Assembly (NCBI GenBank): GCA_003116995.1
Contig: BDSL01000002.1
Coordinates: 3,084,540 to 3,148,539, forward strand
Length of the DNA: 64,000 nt
From: Yamagishiella unicocca
Lineage: Eukaryota; Chlorophyta; Chlorophyceae; Chlamydomonadales; Volvocaceae
Direction of reading: 5' to 3'
This document shows positions 27,575 through 40,159 of the stretch, piece after piece. The translations under genes and the position numbers were made by a program. A model generated the notes under the pieces. That model was given only the letters and a program-made list of their open reading frames with translations. It was not told the origin of the DNA and ran no database searches. Each line of letters starts with the position of its first letter. The first letter of the stretch is position 1.

Positions 27575-30404
27575 ATGGCGGCTGCAGCGGCGTCTATGGT
27601 GCAAGCAGCACCTCATCGCTGCTGCTGGAGGCTCCGCAGCCTTGCGGCGCTAATAGCTGCTGCGGTCATTCTTGCGGCGGCACTCTTGGCGGCGCCGGTT
27701 GAATCCTCGCGCTCACTAGCCCAGGTAGTCGCTGCCCAGCCGGACGGCAGCGAGCTAGCTTCGCCCGCTAATACTACCACGCAAGACGACGGCAACACCA
27801 CCGCCAACAGCAACACCGACAACAGCACCGCCGCGCTCGGCGCCTGGGCGGAGGGCTCCAATTTCTCCGTCCCAGTTACCGCACAAGGATTTCGCTTTGG
27901 CACTGCTGGAGAGGTGGGTGGCTTCGGAGCCCTCAGGAACGCCACGTCTTCCCTTCCTTCCCCCTAGCCATAACGCAGTCACGTGCCACCGCCAGCCATC
28001 TGCTGCACGACCCACGGGTCGGTCGGTTCGACTCGTGGTCGCGGTGGCGCCGCACGGCCCGTAAGATAGCAGAGCCATGTCAGCCTTTGCTAACAGCAAT
28101 ACGATACGAATAGCATGGCCGGCTTCGAGCTCATGGCCCGCCCTGGTAAAATCGATCATACGCTAGCGGCTGACAGGGGGCTGCCCTCGCAGAACGTGAC
28201 GCTGGCCGAAAACTTCTGCGGGTACGGACCGCTGACTTCGCCGTACATTGTGGGCATCTCGCCGAACTCCCCCCTGGCGCGGCGGCGGCCGCTCTCCGGG
28301 TGTGGCACGTGCATTGAGGCGGTGTGCGCACAGGCAGGTGCTGGGGGGGCTGGGGGTGGGCCGGGGGGACTGGGCAGCTGGGGTAACGGCGGGGGTTGGC
28401 GGGAACTGGGATGCGCAGCGAGCATGTCACGGCGGTGGCTAGGTGCATGCAAGCCACGGAGTAAAGCAGGCACGCGCTGAAGGTAGATCTGCTCGCTGCG
28501 TCCACTACCCCACTGCCCTATCGCCCAGAAATGCGCGCCTCTGCATGCACCGTGCGCCTCCGGCCCGGGCACCAGCGCCTGACCCCTTGCGCACGCAAAC
28601 CACATGCTGCCACCTGTCCCTTCTCCACCCCTTTCACCCTACCGCCGCCTCTGGCACCGCCGCCCCTCGCGCCCCCACCCCACTCACCCACAGGGTAGCG
28701 ACGCCTGCGTCCATCCTGACGCCACCACCCTCACCCCGCCCTCCGTCAACACCGCCCCCGGCACCACCTCACCTCACGGCGTTATAAGCCCGGGGCGCCT
28801 CCTGCTGCGAGTGGTGGACTCGTGCAGCTCCTGCGGCCCGCTGGACCTCAACCTACACGCCGACGCGTTCGCGCAGCTGGCCGACCCGCGGGTCGGCATC
28901 GCGAACATCACCTACCGATACGTCACGTGCCCCTCGAACGGTAAGGCTGCTGCTCCCCTTGGATCCTCGTTTCTGGTTTCGGATCCGCCATGGCCGCGAG
29001 CAGGGTCGGGTTGGGCTGCTTTGCTTGCGGGGTGTTAACCGCCGGCGTATTCAGAGCTCAAGGGCTGGAGGAATGCAGGGCTGAAACCCTCAAGCCTGCA
29101 TTCGCGATGCCCCGCGCCCCTGTCCCTCCCCTTCCACGTCCCTCCCTCCCTCCCTCCTGTCCGCCCCTCCCGCCGCTACCGTTAGATCGCAACATCAGCA
29201 TCTACGTGGACGCCTTCCGGCCCACCCAGGGCGGCTGGATCCGGCTCAGCGTGCGGGACGTCGCGGGCAACGGTCTGGCGCAGGTGGCCCTGGCGCACTG
29301 CACTCGCACGCAGGGCGACAACACCAGCAGCATCAACAGGAGCAACGTCAACATCACACAGGGTGAGGGTGCGCGTAAGGGCGTGGGGGGAGGGGCTGAC
29401 TCTGCGGCGCACGGGGACCGGGTTCCTTGATTGCAATCTTTGGCGGGGAGCCACATCAACCCCAAACGGGTTGTCGGCTCATCCGCGATAGGGATATAGA
29501 TGAGCGCGTATTAGGGTGCTGGTGCCGCATGACGCTGTCCTGGGGGAGGCGGGGAGCGGGGTGAACGGGGCTCCTTGAAGCGCAACCACTCCAAAATACA
29601 GGATCTCGCTGGCTCACTGTGCCTCGCCTTCAATTTCCACCAGAACCTGCCCATGGAAGTACGACAGGGCCCGCCGCCCTCTCCGAATGCGGTTCAGTCG
29701 TACGCAGTACCTGCCACTGACACTCTCCTGCGCCGCCCTTGGTTACACCCCGGCATGTCCTACGACCCTGCCTGCACTGTGTGCGTGGTCGCAGCCAACC
29801 TCAACGGCCCCGTCCGTGGCGGCGGCGGCCTCACGCCCGGCTGCTCCGGCACGCTGCGCGGCCCCGGCTGGCGGGTGATGAAGAACAACGCCGGGGCGCA
29901 GTGGCAGTACAGCGGCCTGCCCAAGCTGCCGTTTGATCTGCGGCTGACGGACGTGGAGGGGAGGGAGATAATCGTCTGGTGAGTCGGCGTCAGGGCGTCA
30001 GGGCGTCAGGGCGTCAGGGCGTCAGGGCGTCAGGGCGTCAGGGCGTCAGGGCGTCAGGGCGTCAGGGCGTCAGGGCATCGGGGCATCGGGGCATCGGGGC
30101 CAGTGCGGGGATTGTACAAAACGCAGGCAAGGGCGTGCAGTCCATCGATCGCGTCACACTGCCGTGGCGTGGCGGGATGCGATGTGTCATGAACGTATCA
30201 CAGTGGCTTGTGGTGTACTGGCGCTGCACTAAGTACGAGCTCCTCGGCAAACCGCGCCGTGTGTTCTGAGGTTCCGCTCCGGGCTGCTCGCGCTGCAGGG
30301 GCGCCATCACCAATGACACCGCCCCCGTAGAGTACGGCACGCGCACGCAGTTTGCGCCGCCCAGCGACGACGAGGACGCGGGGGCCGTTGGCCGCCAGCC
30401 GTGA
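27575..30404 (+). CDS. Expansin-like secreted protein
   Basis: Six phase-consistent exons: 27575-27913, 28193-28333, 28694-28940, 29186-29362, 29708-29978 and 30299-30404, giving 426 residues. An N-terminal hydrophobic segment (LAALIAAAVILAAALLAAPV) looks like a signal peptide or anchor. An Asn/Thr-rich stretch with several N-glycosylation sites follows. The double-psi beta-barrel part shows NFCGYGPL, CGTCIEAVC, RLLLRVVDSCSSCGPLDL and ITYRYVTC. The C-terminal part (GGWIRLSVRDVAGNGLA, GPGWRVMKNNAGAQWQYSG) matches the expansin carbohydrate-binding domain. Expansins loosen walls without hydrolysis; here the target would be the glycoprotein-rich algal wall or matrix. The HFD-like motif reads LNLHADAF, so the Phe is replaced. 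The second intron appears to use a GC donor (CAG|GCAGGT). ATG 27575 is the first in-frame ATG before the hydrophobic segment. Confidence 0.85.
29985..30105. repeat. 8-bp tandem array in the expansin-like gene
   Basis: The octamer gcgtcagg repeats about ten times without interruption. It is followed by three copies of the related gcatcggg. It begins a few bases after the donor at 29979, inside the last intron. Confidence 0.95.
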
Positions 30405-32199
30405 GGGCGCCGTAGGTGGCCACGTGGGCCGTCGTGGGCCGTCGTGGCTGTCGTCGTACGATGAAAACGTACGTTGTGCAGCAAACCCTTGGATCCGACT
30501 GCCCACCCTCCTGTTGCCGCACGCCGGTCTCCGGCAGCCCGGCCGAGTCAAGCTGCGGCAGGCAGGCAGGCAGCAGGCGAGTGAAACGCTATAGAAAGTA
30601 GTGCAGCACCTCGGGAAGGGTCTGAAATGCAAAAAACTTGGTTTCGGAGGCACATGCCGACAGCGGGCCGAACGGCCTATAAGGGGCACGTACACCGTTC
30701 GCGTGGCACTGCCGCTTGGGGCATAGGCGGAGTTGTTGGGTGCAGAAATGCGAGGGAGGGCAGGGCAGGGACGGCAATTGTGGGACAAGCTGTGCGCGGG
30801 AGTTGCCTGTTGGTGGCGCATCCTAACTTTTTAAGGGCATGGATCGGCAGCCAACGGGGACGATGTGCGCCGAAGCGTGCGGTTTGAGGGGAACAGGATT
30901 TTAACTTGCAGGCTGGCGAACAGTGGGTCGTACGGGCTGTGTGGCGAAATGGGTCGCACATAAGCGTACACACATCTGCCCGTCGGCTCAGCTTCGCAGT
31001 GCGCGGCAGGACAGTGTCGTATGTCGTACACCAGAGAGTACGACCATGACGCCTAGGGGGTACGGGCACATGCAAACGCGAACGTTTACATTAGAGGTTG
31101 GGCGTTGGGTACGCAGCCAGTCAGTCGGAGATGCTGCAGCACTGTATTCCGCTAGCCTCAGCCACTAGACCGCTGGAAGGCTGGCCTCAGTCAGGGGCTG
31201 TAGTGTAAAGGCGTCGATGCGCAGGAGGGCTTCACGGCCGCAAAGCGTGGACGCGAGCTATCACCTGTAAGCGGGGCGCTCCATGCGAAGTACCGCTTGT
31301 GTTAAAAACGGCAAAGCGTGGCATGTCGCCATCATCACGTGCACATGCTGCAGTCCTTCAGTACAGCTAACGAGGAGGCGGTGCCCAGGAATCAGTGCCT
31401 GTATAGGCTAGCGGGTTGGCCGAGCGGCGGGCACCCGGCTACCGTTATCGGACCAACAAAACAGGGAAACCTGCAGGCTGGTCGTACTGGCAGGTGTGGC
31501 TTTATGGCTGTCGAAAACCCTGCGATACGTTTCATGCAGTAAGGGCGGCACGCCATGCCGGGCGAGGCTTAATCATGTGTGTTCTGTCATGAGCATACGA
31601 CACGGTGCCGGCCAGTTCCTGCATGCGGCGCCCGTCCCCTCTTGTACTCGATCGTTCCAGATCCTATGACACCTTGGCGAGGTTCCGCTTACTTGTCAGG
31701 CAAAAAGTGTTTTGCTGAACCCGCGCGCGTCAACTTGGTCGAAACATACCGATAGCTGTGTAGGGATGGGTTAAATATGCGTCATGTATTTGACGTTTAG
31801 GCAATCATGGGAGCTATAACCAGCCAGCATTTGACGGGTACTGGGGTGCAAACAGCAGCTGTGCACTTAACGTACAACCAAATTCCACCTCTGTCAGAAC
31901 CGTCGATCAGCCCAAGACGCAAGACCCCCCAGAACGTCATCCCACATCCTGGGGTATAGCATTTTGCCCTTTAATCGTAAGGAGTGCTCGCCCGTTCGCG
32001 TTGCATAAACAAGCTACTTCCACCAGCTGGCTTGCGTTACGACCGCTTTCACGAGACTCTAGGTATGACCTGTCATCATCCTAAGATGGCTTCTAGATAC
32101 ATAATCAAGCCACCGCTTTGAATTGAGTTGTTTATCGGCAACAACATGATATCGATACTTGCAAACTTTCAACAATTACAATAGCTGCTGAGGGCGCCA
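30405..32199. other. Long spacer without recognisable gene
   Basis: Frames on both strands are short and show no family or splice-consistent structure. The left part is probably the 3' UTR of the expansin-like gene. Base composition near 31650-32190 looks less GC-rich than that of the flanking genes. Confidence 0.4.
31204..31208 (+). terminator. Candidate TGTAA signal of the expansin-like gene
   Basis: This TGTAA lies about 800 bases after the stop codon. It is a plausible but unproven 3' end. Confidence 0.3.
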
Positions 32200-35100
32200 A
32201 TGAAGACCAAGTTTCACAGCGCCCTCAGCCTTCTAGTCTTTCTGCTTACCGTCATCGGCACATATGCCCTTGCCCCGCAAGGTTTGAAGCTTCAGATTCC
32301 TCGAACTCGCTGGAGCGTGCGTCTTTCCTTCTGCTGGCTTCCTTGGCTGGCGGCCCTTCTACTACTTATTCTTCAAGCAATTACAATTAAAGACGTCGGC
32401 ATAGCACTCACTGGCGATGGCAACCTGAAGCCCTCTTCCGTTGTCATCACGTACCTTTCCCTTGCATACTTGGCAGTATCCTGTGATATCACGGGTATTT
32501 ACGCATGGCTAGCGCTTCATGTAGCTAGTAGGACGCGTGGCAAGCCGCTCCTGCTGCTTATGGCCTTTTTTGGCCTGTCAGGCGCGCTTACCGCTGCGAC
32601 CTGCGCGGACGTCAGCCTTATAGCCTTGACGCCGATGATGGTGTACACCGCCGCTGCCGCGAACATGGATCCTATGGCGCTGGCGGCGACCCATATGGGC
32701 GCGGCGTCCGTGTGGGGTATGCTAGTCCCCGTGGCTGGCCCCATCAACATCATCATCGCTCAGGCATTCCAGCTCAGCTTCATGCGCTTCGTCGCTTGGA
32801 TGCTGCTGCCGACGCTTGGTACGTTTGGCACGGTATGGCGTTTGGGGATACTCGCTCGGTATGCTCGTGATAGACCACCCGCCGAACGGCGTCACTGCGA
32901 CCCACATCGGCACTCAGCTAGGATAACAGGGGGTTGAAGGCAGGCTAATTGCAACTGCCCTGCACGCCTGGCGCACTCGCCACCGCCTGACGCATACCGC
33001 ACCAAGGCACCCATCCCCACCCAGATCAGGCCGCAGGTCCTTCCCAACCTCCATTCCTCCCTTCCCCTTCCGTCCCGCCAGCCGCCGCAGCTGTTGTGTT
33101 CGGCCTGCTGTACTTGCTGCTGCACAGGCGACGCCTGGCTTCGATGCGGTACGACACGGGGCAGGGCACGCTGCCGTACCCCGACCCGGGTATACTGCTG
33201 CACGACCAGGTGGGTACTCGGAGGCGGGATTGCTTATGCGCGGTGTTAGTTGCGACAGTGTCACAGCCACTCGGCAGGGCCCGGGTGCAGCACGTGGAGG
33301 CGCTGGCCGCTCACCCCTTCCGCCAGGACCCTCTAGACCCTGGTTCTGCGACTCTGGCCGCAACTCTGCGAGCCCAACACTCCGCCGGTTGCACAACGCA
33401 CCCACCACCACGGTCCACGTCCGCCTGCCGACCCACGCCGGCCTGCCTCCCTGCCACGTCACCACGTCACCAGGTGGGCGCCGCCTTCAGCTCCGCCACC
33501 CTGTGCGGCTGCCTGCTGGCGATGGCGGTGGCGCCGTCTCTGCGCTGGAGCAGCTGGCTGGTGGCGCTGGTGTTCGCGGTGTTCGCGGCGCTGTTCAACC
33601 TGGTGGCCAGTGTGGGGCCGCTCAAGGGGGCCATAGGGCGCCGCAGCGCCTACGAGCGGCGGCGGAGGCTGCGAGCGGAGCTGGCCCAGCAGGTGGGCTG
33701 AGTGGGGGCGCTGAGTGGTGGAGGCTGGTGGCTGGGGGAGGGGACGGGTGGCTGGGGATGGCAGGTTGGGAAGGACAGGTTGGGAAGGACAGGTTGGGAA
33801 CGGCAGGTTGGGCGCCACGGGCTGGGGGGAGAGGATGGGTGTCCGGAGGGGATACGTAGGGCGGGTCGGCGTATGGGCCGCCGGGTGGCGCATGGGGGCG
33901 GGGAAGAGAGGGGCCGGCCGGCGACCTTCCGCACCCGGCCCCTCCCCGGGCACTGCGCAGGGCCTTCGCCGCGTGGTCAGCGACGAGGACCTGGCGGACC
34001 TGCTGCTGTCCGCCGCTCAGGACCGCCAGGCGTCCTTCTCGCGCCTCGCCGCCGCCACTGCCAGCCGGGTGGGCGCCGCCGCGGCAGCTTCCGCTCATGC
34101 CCACCAGCAGCAGCAGGGGGGCTCCTCGACGAGGCACTCCAGCAGCGGCTGGGGCTTCAGCCGCCGGCCCTCCTCCAGCGGCATGGGCAGCGCCAGTGGC
34201 AGCCTCAGCCTTGCCAGCCTCGCTTCGGTCGGCACCAGCGCCGCCGTCCTGTTAGGGGCCAGCGGCGGCGGTGTTGGCAGCGGCAGCGGTGTTGGCTCAC
34301 CCGTGCGGCACTGGTTCTCTCGCCGCTGGTCTTCGCTGCGGGGCTGGGCGATGCCTGGTGCGCTCAGCTCCGAGCTGGTGGAGGCGGCGGTGGACGCTGG
34401 AGCCAACCTCAGCATCCTTGGCGAGTGCGGGGCCGACAGCGCCGCCGCTGCTGCTGCTGCTGGTGCCGCGAAAGAGGCAGCGGCGCAGTACCCGCACGCG
34501 GCAGCAGCCGGCAGCGCCGCAGCCGGCAGCGCGCTGGCGACTGGCGCTGGCGACTTGGCTCGCATGAGCATTGAGCTGCAACAGCTGCTGACCCATGGGA
34601 CGGCCGCAGCCCCGGACACCCCCGAGTGGTGGGCCGCCGCGGCGAGCAGCGCCCAGGAGCTGTTGATAATGCAGCGCGCGGGACCCGGGGCGGCGGCGGC
34701 GGGGCACCTGCCGCCACCGCCGCAGGACCTTACACGGTACGACGACGACGGCGACGACGATGACGATGACATCTTCAGTGGCGCCAGCGGCGCCGCCTGG
34801 GGCCCCGGGCCCGGCTTACAGCGTTATCCCTGGTGTGTGGACCGGCTGCCGGCACCCGCCCGTCTGCCTCTACACGGGCCCGCCGGCAGCTGCCTCGCTG
34901 CCCAGCGAGGCCCCGATGCTGGTGAGGCCCACGGTGGTCCGGTGGGTCGCCTAGTGACGGCTGACAGTGCCTTTGCCGCCCCGGGCGCCATGTGCCTGCC
35001 TGGATGGGACGGCAGGCTGGCGAGCGCATCAGCCTGCGCGGCGCCAGGCGGAGACGCAGCCGTGCGGCGGCCGCCGGCAGCGGCTGCGGGATGCGGAGCT

Positions 35101-37494
35101 GAGGGCGCCGCCGTTGCGGCGGCGGCGGCGGCTCCGGCAGCTAGAGGGGGCTGTGCGGGGCAGCAGGGACGTCAACCGGCGGGGGAGCATGTGCTACGAC
35201 GGGTGCTGTCTCGGCAGCACAGCCGGAGGGAGGCGGTGGTGGCGGGCAACAACAGCCAGCAGCGGCAGCAGCGGTTGCAGGAAGGTGTGTGGGGCGCCAA
35301 GCACCGGGCTTGGGCCGCCGGCGGGGGTCTGGGGGAAGGCGACGACCCGCGGGACACCTGTGGGTCGGACAGCAGCAGCGGGAACGGCGGCGGTGGAGGG
35401 AGCGGGAGGTGGAAGGCGGCCGCGGCTGGGACAGCGCACGCACGGGCGTCGTCATGGGACGGCACTCGCGGCGGCGGCGGCGGCGCCGCTGCTGCTGCTG
35501 CGGCTGCTGCTAGCGCTGGTGCCGCCTCCAGCGGGTTGCCTTACTGTCACGATCCAACCCACATACCCGACCAGCGGCTTCCTTCGTCGGCAGGGCACTC
35601 CACTGGCAGTGGCGGCGCGAAGCGCGCCGCATGGGGGTTGCACCTGCTGCCGGGATTAGACTTGGGGCCGCTGGCATCCCTCGGTGAGCAGTGTGGAGGC
35701 GCCGTACAAGGAGGGTTGTGGCCACCGCCCGTCTCGCCCGCAGAGCCCACGTCGCCGGTTACGGATACCGCCGAGGTCTCGGAGCCGTCGCTGCAGCGGC
35801 TCCAGACGCTGCCGCCGACACCAGGCCTCGAGGGCCTCTTTGTCTGCTGGCGCCAGGACACCCAGACAGCGGCCGAGTCGGCGGCGCTGCTGCCGGCACG
35901 CGCCGCCGCGAGCGACGACCCGCGCCACTCACTGCCGGCGGTGACGGCGACGGTAACGCCGCCGCCGCCATTGGTCTCGGCAGGTCCGCCTCCGCCTCCG
36001 CCTCCGCCTCTACCACACGGCAAGACGATGGATACCTCCGCGGGTGGCTCGACATCGCCTCCTTCCTGCGGCGCAACAACAGCGGCCGCCAGCTTCCCCC
36101 CACGCAACACGAGTGCTGCGGCGTGCCGCGCCAGCCCGTTTGCGGCGGCGATGTTGCTGGACGGCGCAGATGGCGGCGGCGGCGGCCTCGCTCGCTGCGA
36201 CAGCTTGGACGCCAGCAGCAGCGCCACCAGCTGCGGCCATCAGGCGAGGCTGCGGCATCCCTCCCTGGCGCCGCTGCTGTTCGGTCAAAGCGAGGTGAGG
36301 GAGGAGGTTGCAAGGAAAGCCGTGTACGGGGCGGGTGGGCGCAGCCCGCTGCACCTGCGGGTTAGGGCGGGCCATGCATGCCCTGCACTGAGGACCGTGG
36401 TGCGAGCCGTGCATGGCAGCCTAGCGCTTCACGTACGCCCAACCGTCTTGGACGTCCCTCCATCACGTCGCCGCCTCCCTCCCCTCCTCCCCCCCCTGCT
36501 CTTTCCCCTCCTCCCGCCCCTGCTCCCTCCCCTCCTCCCGCCCCTGCTCCCTCCCCTCCTCCCGCCCCTGCTCCCTCCCCTCCTCCCGCCCCTGCTCCCT
36601 CCCCTCCTCCCGCCCTGGCTCCTTCACACACTCCCCGCGGTCCCCCGTGCCAGGTGACCTTTCTCGGCACCTTCCTGGCGCTGCCCTGGGCCAATGCGGT
36701 GCTGCTGCTGGGCATGTTCGTCATGGTGGAGGTGCTGCAGGTGAAGGGGTGAGGGAAGGGTGGAAAGAAGAGGGTGTGACAAGGGAGTGGCACAACAAGT
36801 GAGGGGCAAGGGAGGGGCACAGACCCTGAGGGGCCTAGGGTGAGCGGCATGTGAGCACGTGGTGTGGCTTCTGACCTTGCCGGCAACCATGGACTGACTG
36901 CCAGGAGGGGAGGGAGGGAGGGAGGCACAACACCCCCTCGCATCATCTGCCGTCGCCGCCTGAATCGCCGACCCACCTCCCACCTTCATTCCCTCGGCAT
37001 TCTTGCCATGTCAGGTCCATGGCTGGATCGACTCGTTGGCGTCCTTCTTGAACTCGATAGCGGACGCCGTAGAGGCCACCGAGCCCGGCCCCTTCTCGGA
37101 CGGTACCGGGGTGGGTGCCGGCAGCGCCGCTGCCGGCGCCGCCTCCGCCGTCTTCGCTATCGGTTGGTTGTCTGCCGGCCTGGCTGTGGGCATGACGGGC
37201 CAGTCCGCTGGGCTGCTCCTGGCGCGTGCGATACTCCGACCGGGGTTCATGGATGGTTCCGGAGCAGCGGCACGGCGCGGCGTCCATCTGGCGCTGGTGG
37301 TTGCGACCAACATGGCCCCCGCGCTGTCCTTGAGCGGCTCTCTGACGGCGATGCGATGGGGCCTGGGTCTGGGAGAGCTGGGGGTGCGGATGCGGTGCTG
37401 CCGGCACATGGTGTCGGGGCTGGTGCCTGCGGCGGTGGCGGGCACGGCGGCGGCGCTGGTGGTGCTGTGGGGCCAGTGCGTCGCCTGGCTGTAG
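32200..37494 (+). CDS. ArsB/ion-transporter-superfamily permease with giant cytosolic loop
   Basis: Six phase-consistent exons: 32200-32818, 33082-33209, 33474-33692, 33961-36294, 36654-36740 and 37015-37494, giving 1288 residues. The N-terminal part has many hydrophobic helices. They include a half typical of ArsB/NhaD/CitMHS-type carriers: SLAYLAVSCDITGIYAWLAL, LTAATCADVSLIALTPMMVY, and the helix-break region ATHMGAASVWGMLVPVAGPI. The C-terminal half repeats the pattern (LPWANAVLLLGMFVMVEVL, HLALVVATNMAPALSLSGSL). Between them, exon 4 encodes 778 residues (about 323-1100) of Ala/Gly/Ser/Pro low-complexity sequence with an acidic run (DDDGDDDDDD), predicted cytosolic. The substrate is unknown; arsenite, sodium/proton or organic anions are all possible within the superfamily. 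In this superfamily, long central loops usually separate the two helix bundles, but this one is unusually long. Confidence 0.8.
36475..36625. repeat. 24-bp minisatellite in permease intron 4
   Basis: Units of ctcccctcctcccgcccctg repeat about five times just upstream of the acceptor at 36653. They form an extended pyrimidine tract. Confidence 0.9.
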
Positions 37495-37509
37495 CGCGTG
37501 GAGCTGAGT

Positions 37510-37660
37510 CGCGTCGTTGCAGTAGCCAGCTTGTTATTGCAGGAGCCAGCTTGTTATTGCAGTAGCCAGCTTGTTGTCACCCAGTTGATGACTAGCACGC
37601 TTGCGAGGGAAGGGTTGCGAGGGAAGGGTTGCGAGGGGAGGGGGGTTATCGGTGAGGAGT
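37510..37660. repeat. Two short tandem arrays after the permease stop
   Basis: Three copies of a 24-bp unit (ttgcagtagccagcttgtta type) lie at about 37515-37575. They are followed by three copies of gcgagggaagggtt near 37610-37645. Both lie in the presumed 3' UTR. Confidence 0.85.
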
Positions 37661-39992
37661 GCGAGCGGGGTTCTAAATTGGGAGATCTCGTGAGAAGCAT
37701 GTCGGCTATCGAGCCGCGGGAGGGCGTATGACGCGGGAAGACACGGAAGGTTTTACGCCCGGAGTGGATGTGTGCGGACTTGACGTGTGACTTCCTATCT
37801 AGTTGGGTACTGCGCTCCAGGGAGGCGAAGCGTGCACGTGGGCGGGTCCCACGGGCGCAGCGTGGGACGGGAGTCGTGACCTGAGATGTACGAGAATACA
37901 CTACCGTAGCGCGGGAATGGAGCGAGTGAATGCGGAAACGGGCAACCAAAAAACGTGCTATGTATTGTCCTACACATAGGGCCGCAAAACCTCCCAGGCC
38001 CGGTGGCAGCTAAGGCGGACCCATGGGCCCCGGTGTCAACCTCGTACTTCGGTAGTGTACGGAAGCGCCGGAAGAGGGTTGTGTGGGAAACCCGTGTACG
38101 CGTAAAAAAAGCCGTTTGGGACGCCAGGGAGGGGAGTGCATGCGGCGCAGCCGCCGCAGCGCTTGCAGGCCTTCACGGTCACTTCCTGTGTGTGTCCTGG
38201 TTTAGGTGTACGACGGCCGTACGGTCGTGAGTGTCACCTGGGTGTTGCCCGAACGAGTGTTGGACGAGCGAGCGAGCGGAATGGGTCGATACACTGACGC
38301 GTCGGCACCTTTGGCATCTGTGAGCGCAATGCATTGATGACGTCCTTGACTTCTGTGACTTCAAGCTGGGCGTTACCTCAGGCGACGCAATGGACGATCT
38401 GGAGCTTCGTTTGAGGGAGCAGTGGCGGACGCGGAAAAACACCCAGATACCCTGTGCGGCACTTCTGTTTCGTATTGCGGGACTTCGTTACACTCTTGAA
38501 CTCTTCATTTCTAGCCTGCATGGTGGTTTTCGGAGCAGTGTGAGTGGCGGCAGTCCTGGGGATGGTCCGTGCTCCCCGGGACGCACCTGTCAAGCGGGGG
38601 TGTGTGTGCATCCGGCGGTGTTGTACTGTTTTTGCAATGTCGTGCATGGTAGGTCGAGAGCCCGTATGTGAGGGCCCGTGCTCGAAGGGACCTTGTCAGG
38701 CCGGGAGCGGATTGAAAGAATTTGGATTCGCGACAGCCCGGGTGGACTCGGCGTGCATGGACTTGACGATGGAGCATGGGCTCGTGCAGCCGCGTGTGTG
38801 CTGGGGGGTCTCATGCAGACGAGTGCGCATCGATCATGGTGTTCCCTTCGTGATGGGTCCCAGGCTGACGGGGCTTTGTTCTGGAATTTTTTGTCACTTG
38901 AAATTGCTGTCCAGCCTGTACTTGTGTACTGGCGCACCAAACTTCTGTCAGTCATGGCTTCGTGGAAGACACGTTCCAAAGCCTACACCGATAGTACGGT
39001 ACCTAAACCTGCTGGTGGCCGGCCTGGGTGGCGATAAACGGCTTCGAGCTGCGTCGGTATTATGTCCGCCGCAGCGCCACCATCCAGACGTCTATCTATT
39101 GCCTTTGCAAATAACTGCAAACACATTTTACGACACAGAAGGTCAGAGCGTCCGTTCAGCAGTTGACAGCAGGGCCAGGGAAGGCACTATCTAAAAACCT
39201 GAACCACGCGGAATTCTCTCGCTTACAAGCCGCGACGTTGCAGCCAAGGCCTTGCCGTGCTAGTATCCCTCTTGCATAGCAGGGATCAGCGACCCTGCCT
39301 CGACCTACAACACAACACAGCTGCCGAGGGACACCTCCAAGCACCCCTGGGAACAGCCACAGTGGCCGCCTGAGGCAACGCAATTAGGGAGCACCGATGG
39401 GGGCAACCGTCAACGAACTGCCGTAGACGCCAGCACTCGCGCCGCGCAGCCCCCTCGCACCCCCATACACACCACGATACTCCGTACACACCACGATGGC
39501 CGAACGCTTGCCACTCATGCGCCCATCCTTCGCTTACCCCCCCCCCGCCCCCCCCATTTTTATGTAACCCCCCTTTGTCACTACTCGGCAACGACCTGCA
39601 GCCGGCGTGTCACACGCGTCATATGCGAAGCATGCTGTCATGCACGCCGTCACTTCCAAGGTTCGAACACCGAACGAGTGGTGCCGGGCGATGCCGAAGT
39701 GCCGGTATATAATGTGACAGGATGCAGGCTCACGGTACGTAGTCCGCGCGCCCGCGCGTGTACCGATCAAGCCTTACTCCTCACCAAACACCACCTCGCC
39801 CGAGACACGCTATGTTGAGTTGTGCTGGTCAAGCGCCTCTATGGCGCCTGCCATGGTTCGTTGGAACTAAGGTAGTCTATGAATGCCCTCCGCTACAGCG
39901 CGGGCGGGGCTCCGCCGAGCGCCGCCCGAGCCTCCGCGCGCGTTATTGTCACTGCTTAGCCGCGGATAGAATCCACGGACACAAGACGATTG

Positions 39993-40011
39993 TTAGATGC
40001 GAAGCATCTAA
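39993..40011. repeat. Perfect 8-bp-stem hairpin with GAA loop
   Basis: TTAGATGC, then GAA, then GCATCTAA forms a perfect inverted repeat with a three-base loop. A shorter relative (ATGCGAAGCAT) is at 39623-39633. Confidence 0.8.
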
Positions 40012-40159
40012 CCGAGCGTGCGTCTGTAGGTATGCAACGAGCGCGCGTGTCGCGTGTCAGTGAAACCTGGTATGTCGTTCACCCATTACTCCCGCAGCCG
40101 CAGCGCGGCGCCATCACCGCCACCACAACGAACCTTCAATGCTGCCCCGCTACTGCTGC

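Noticed and set aside
39703..39712. TATA-like tatataatg
   Set aside because: No gene start follows on either strand within a reasonable distance.
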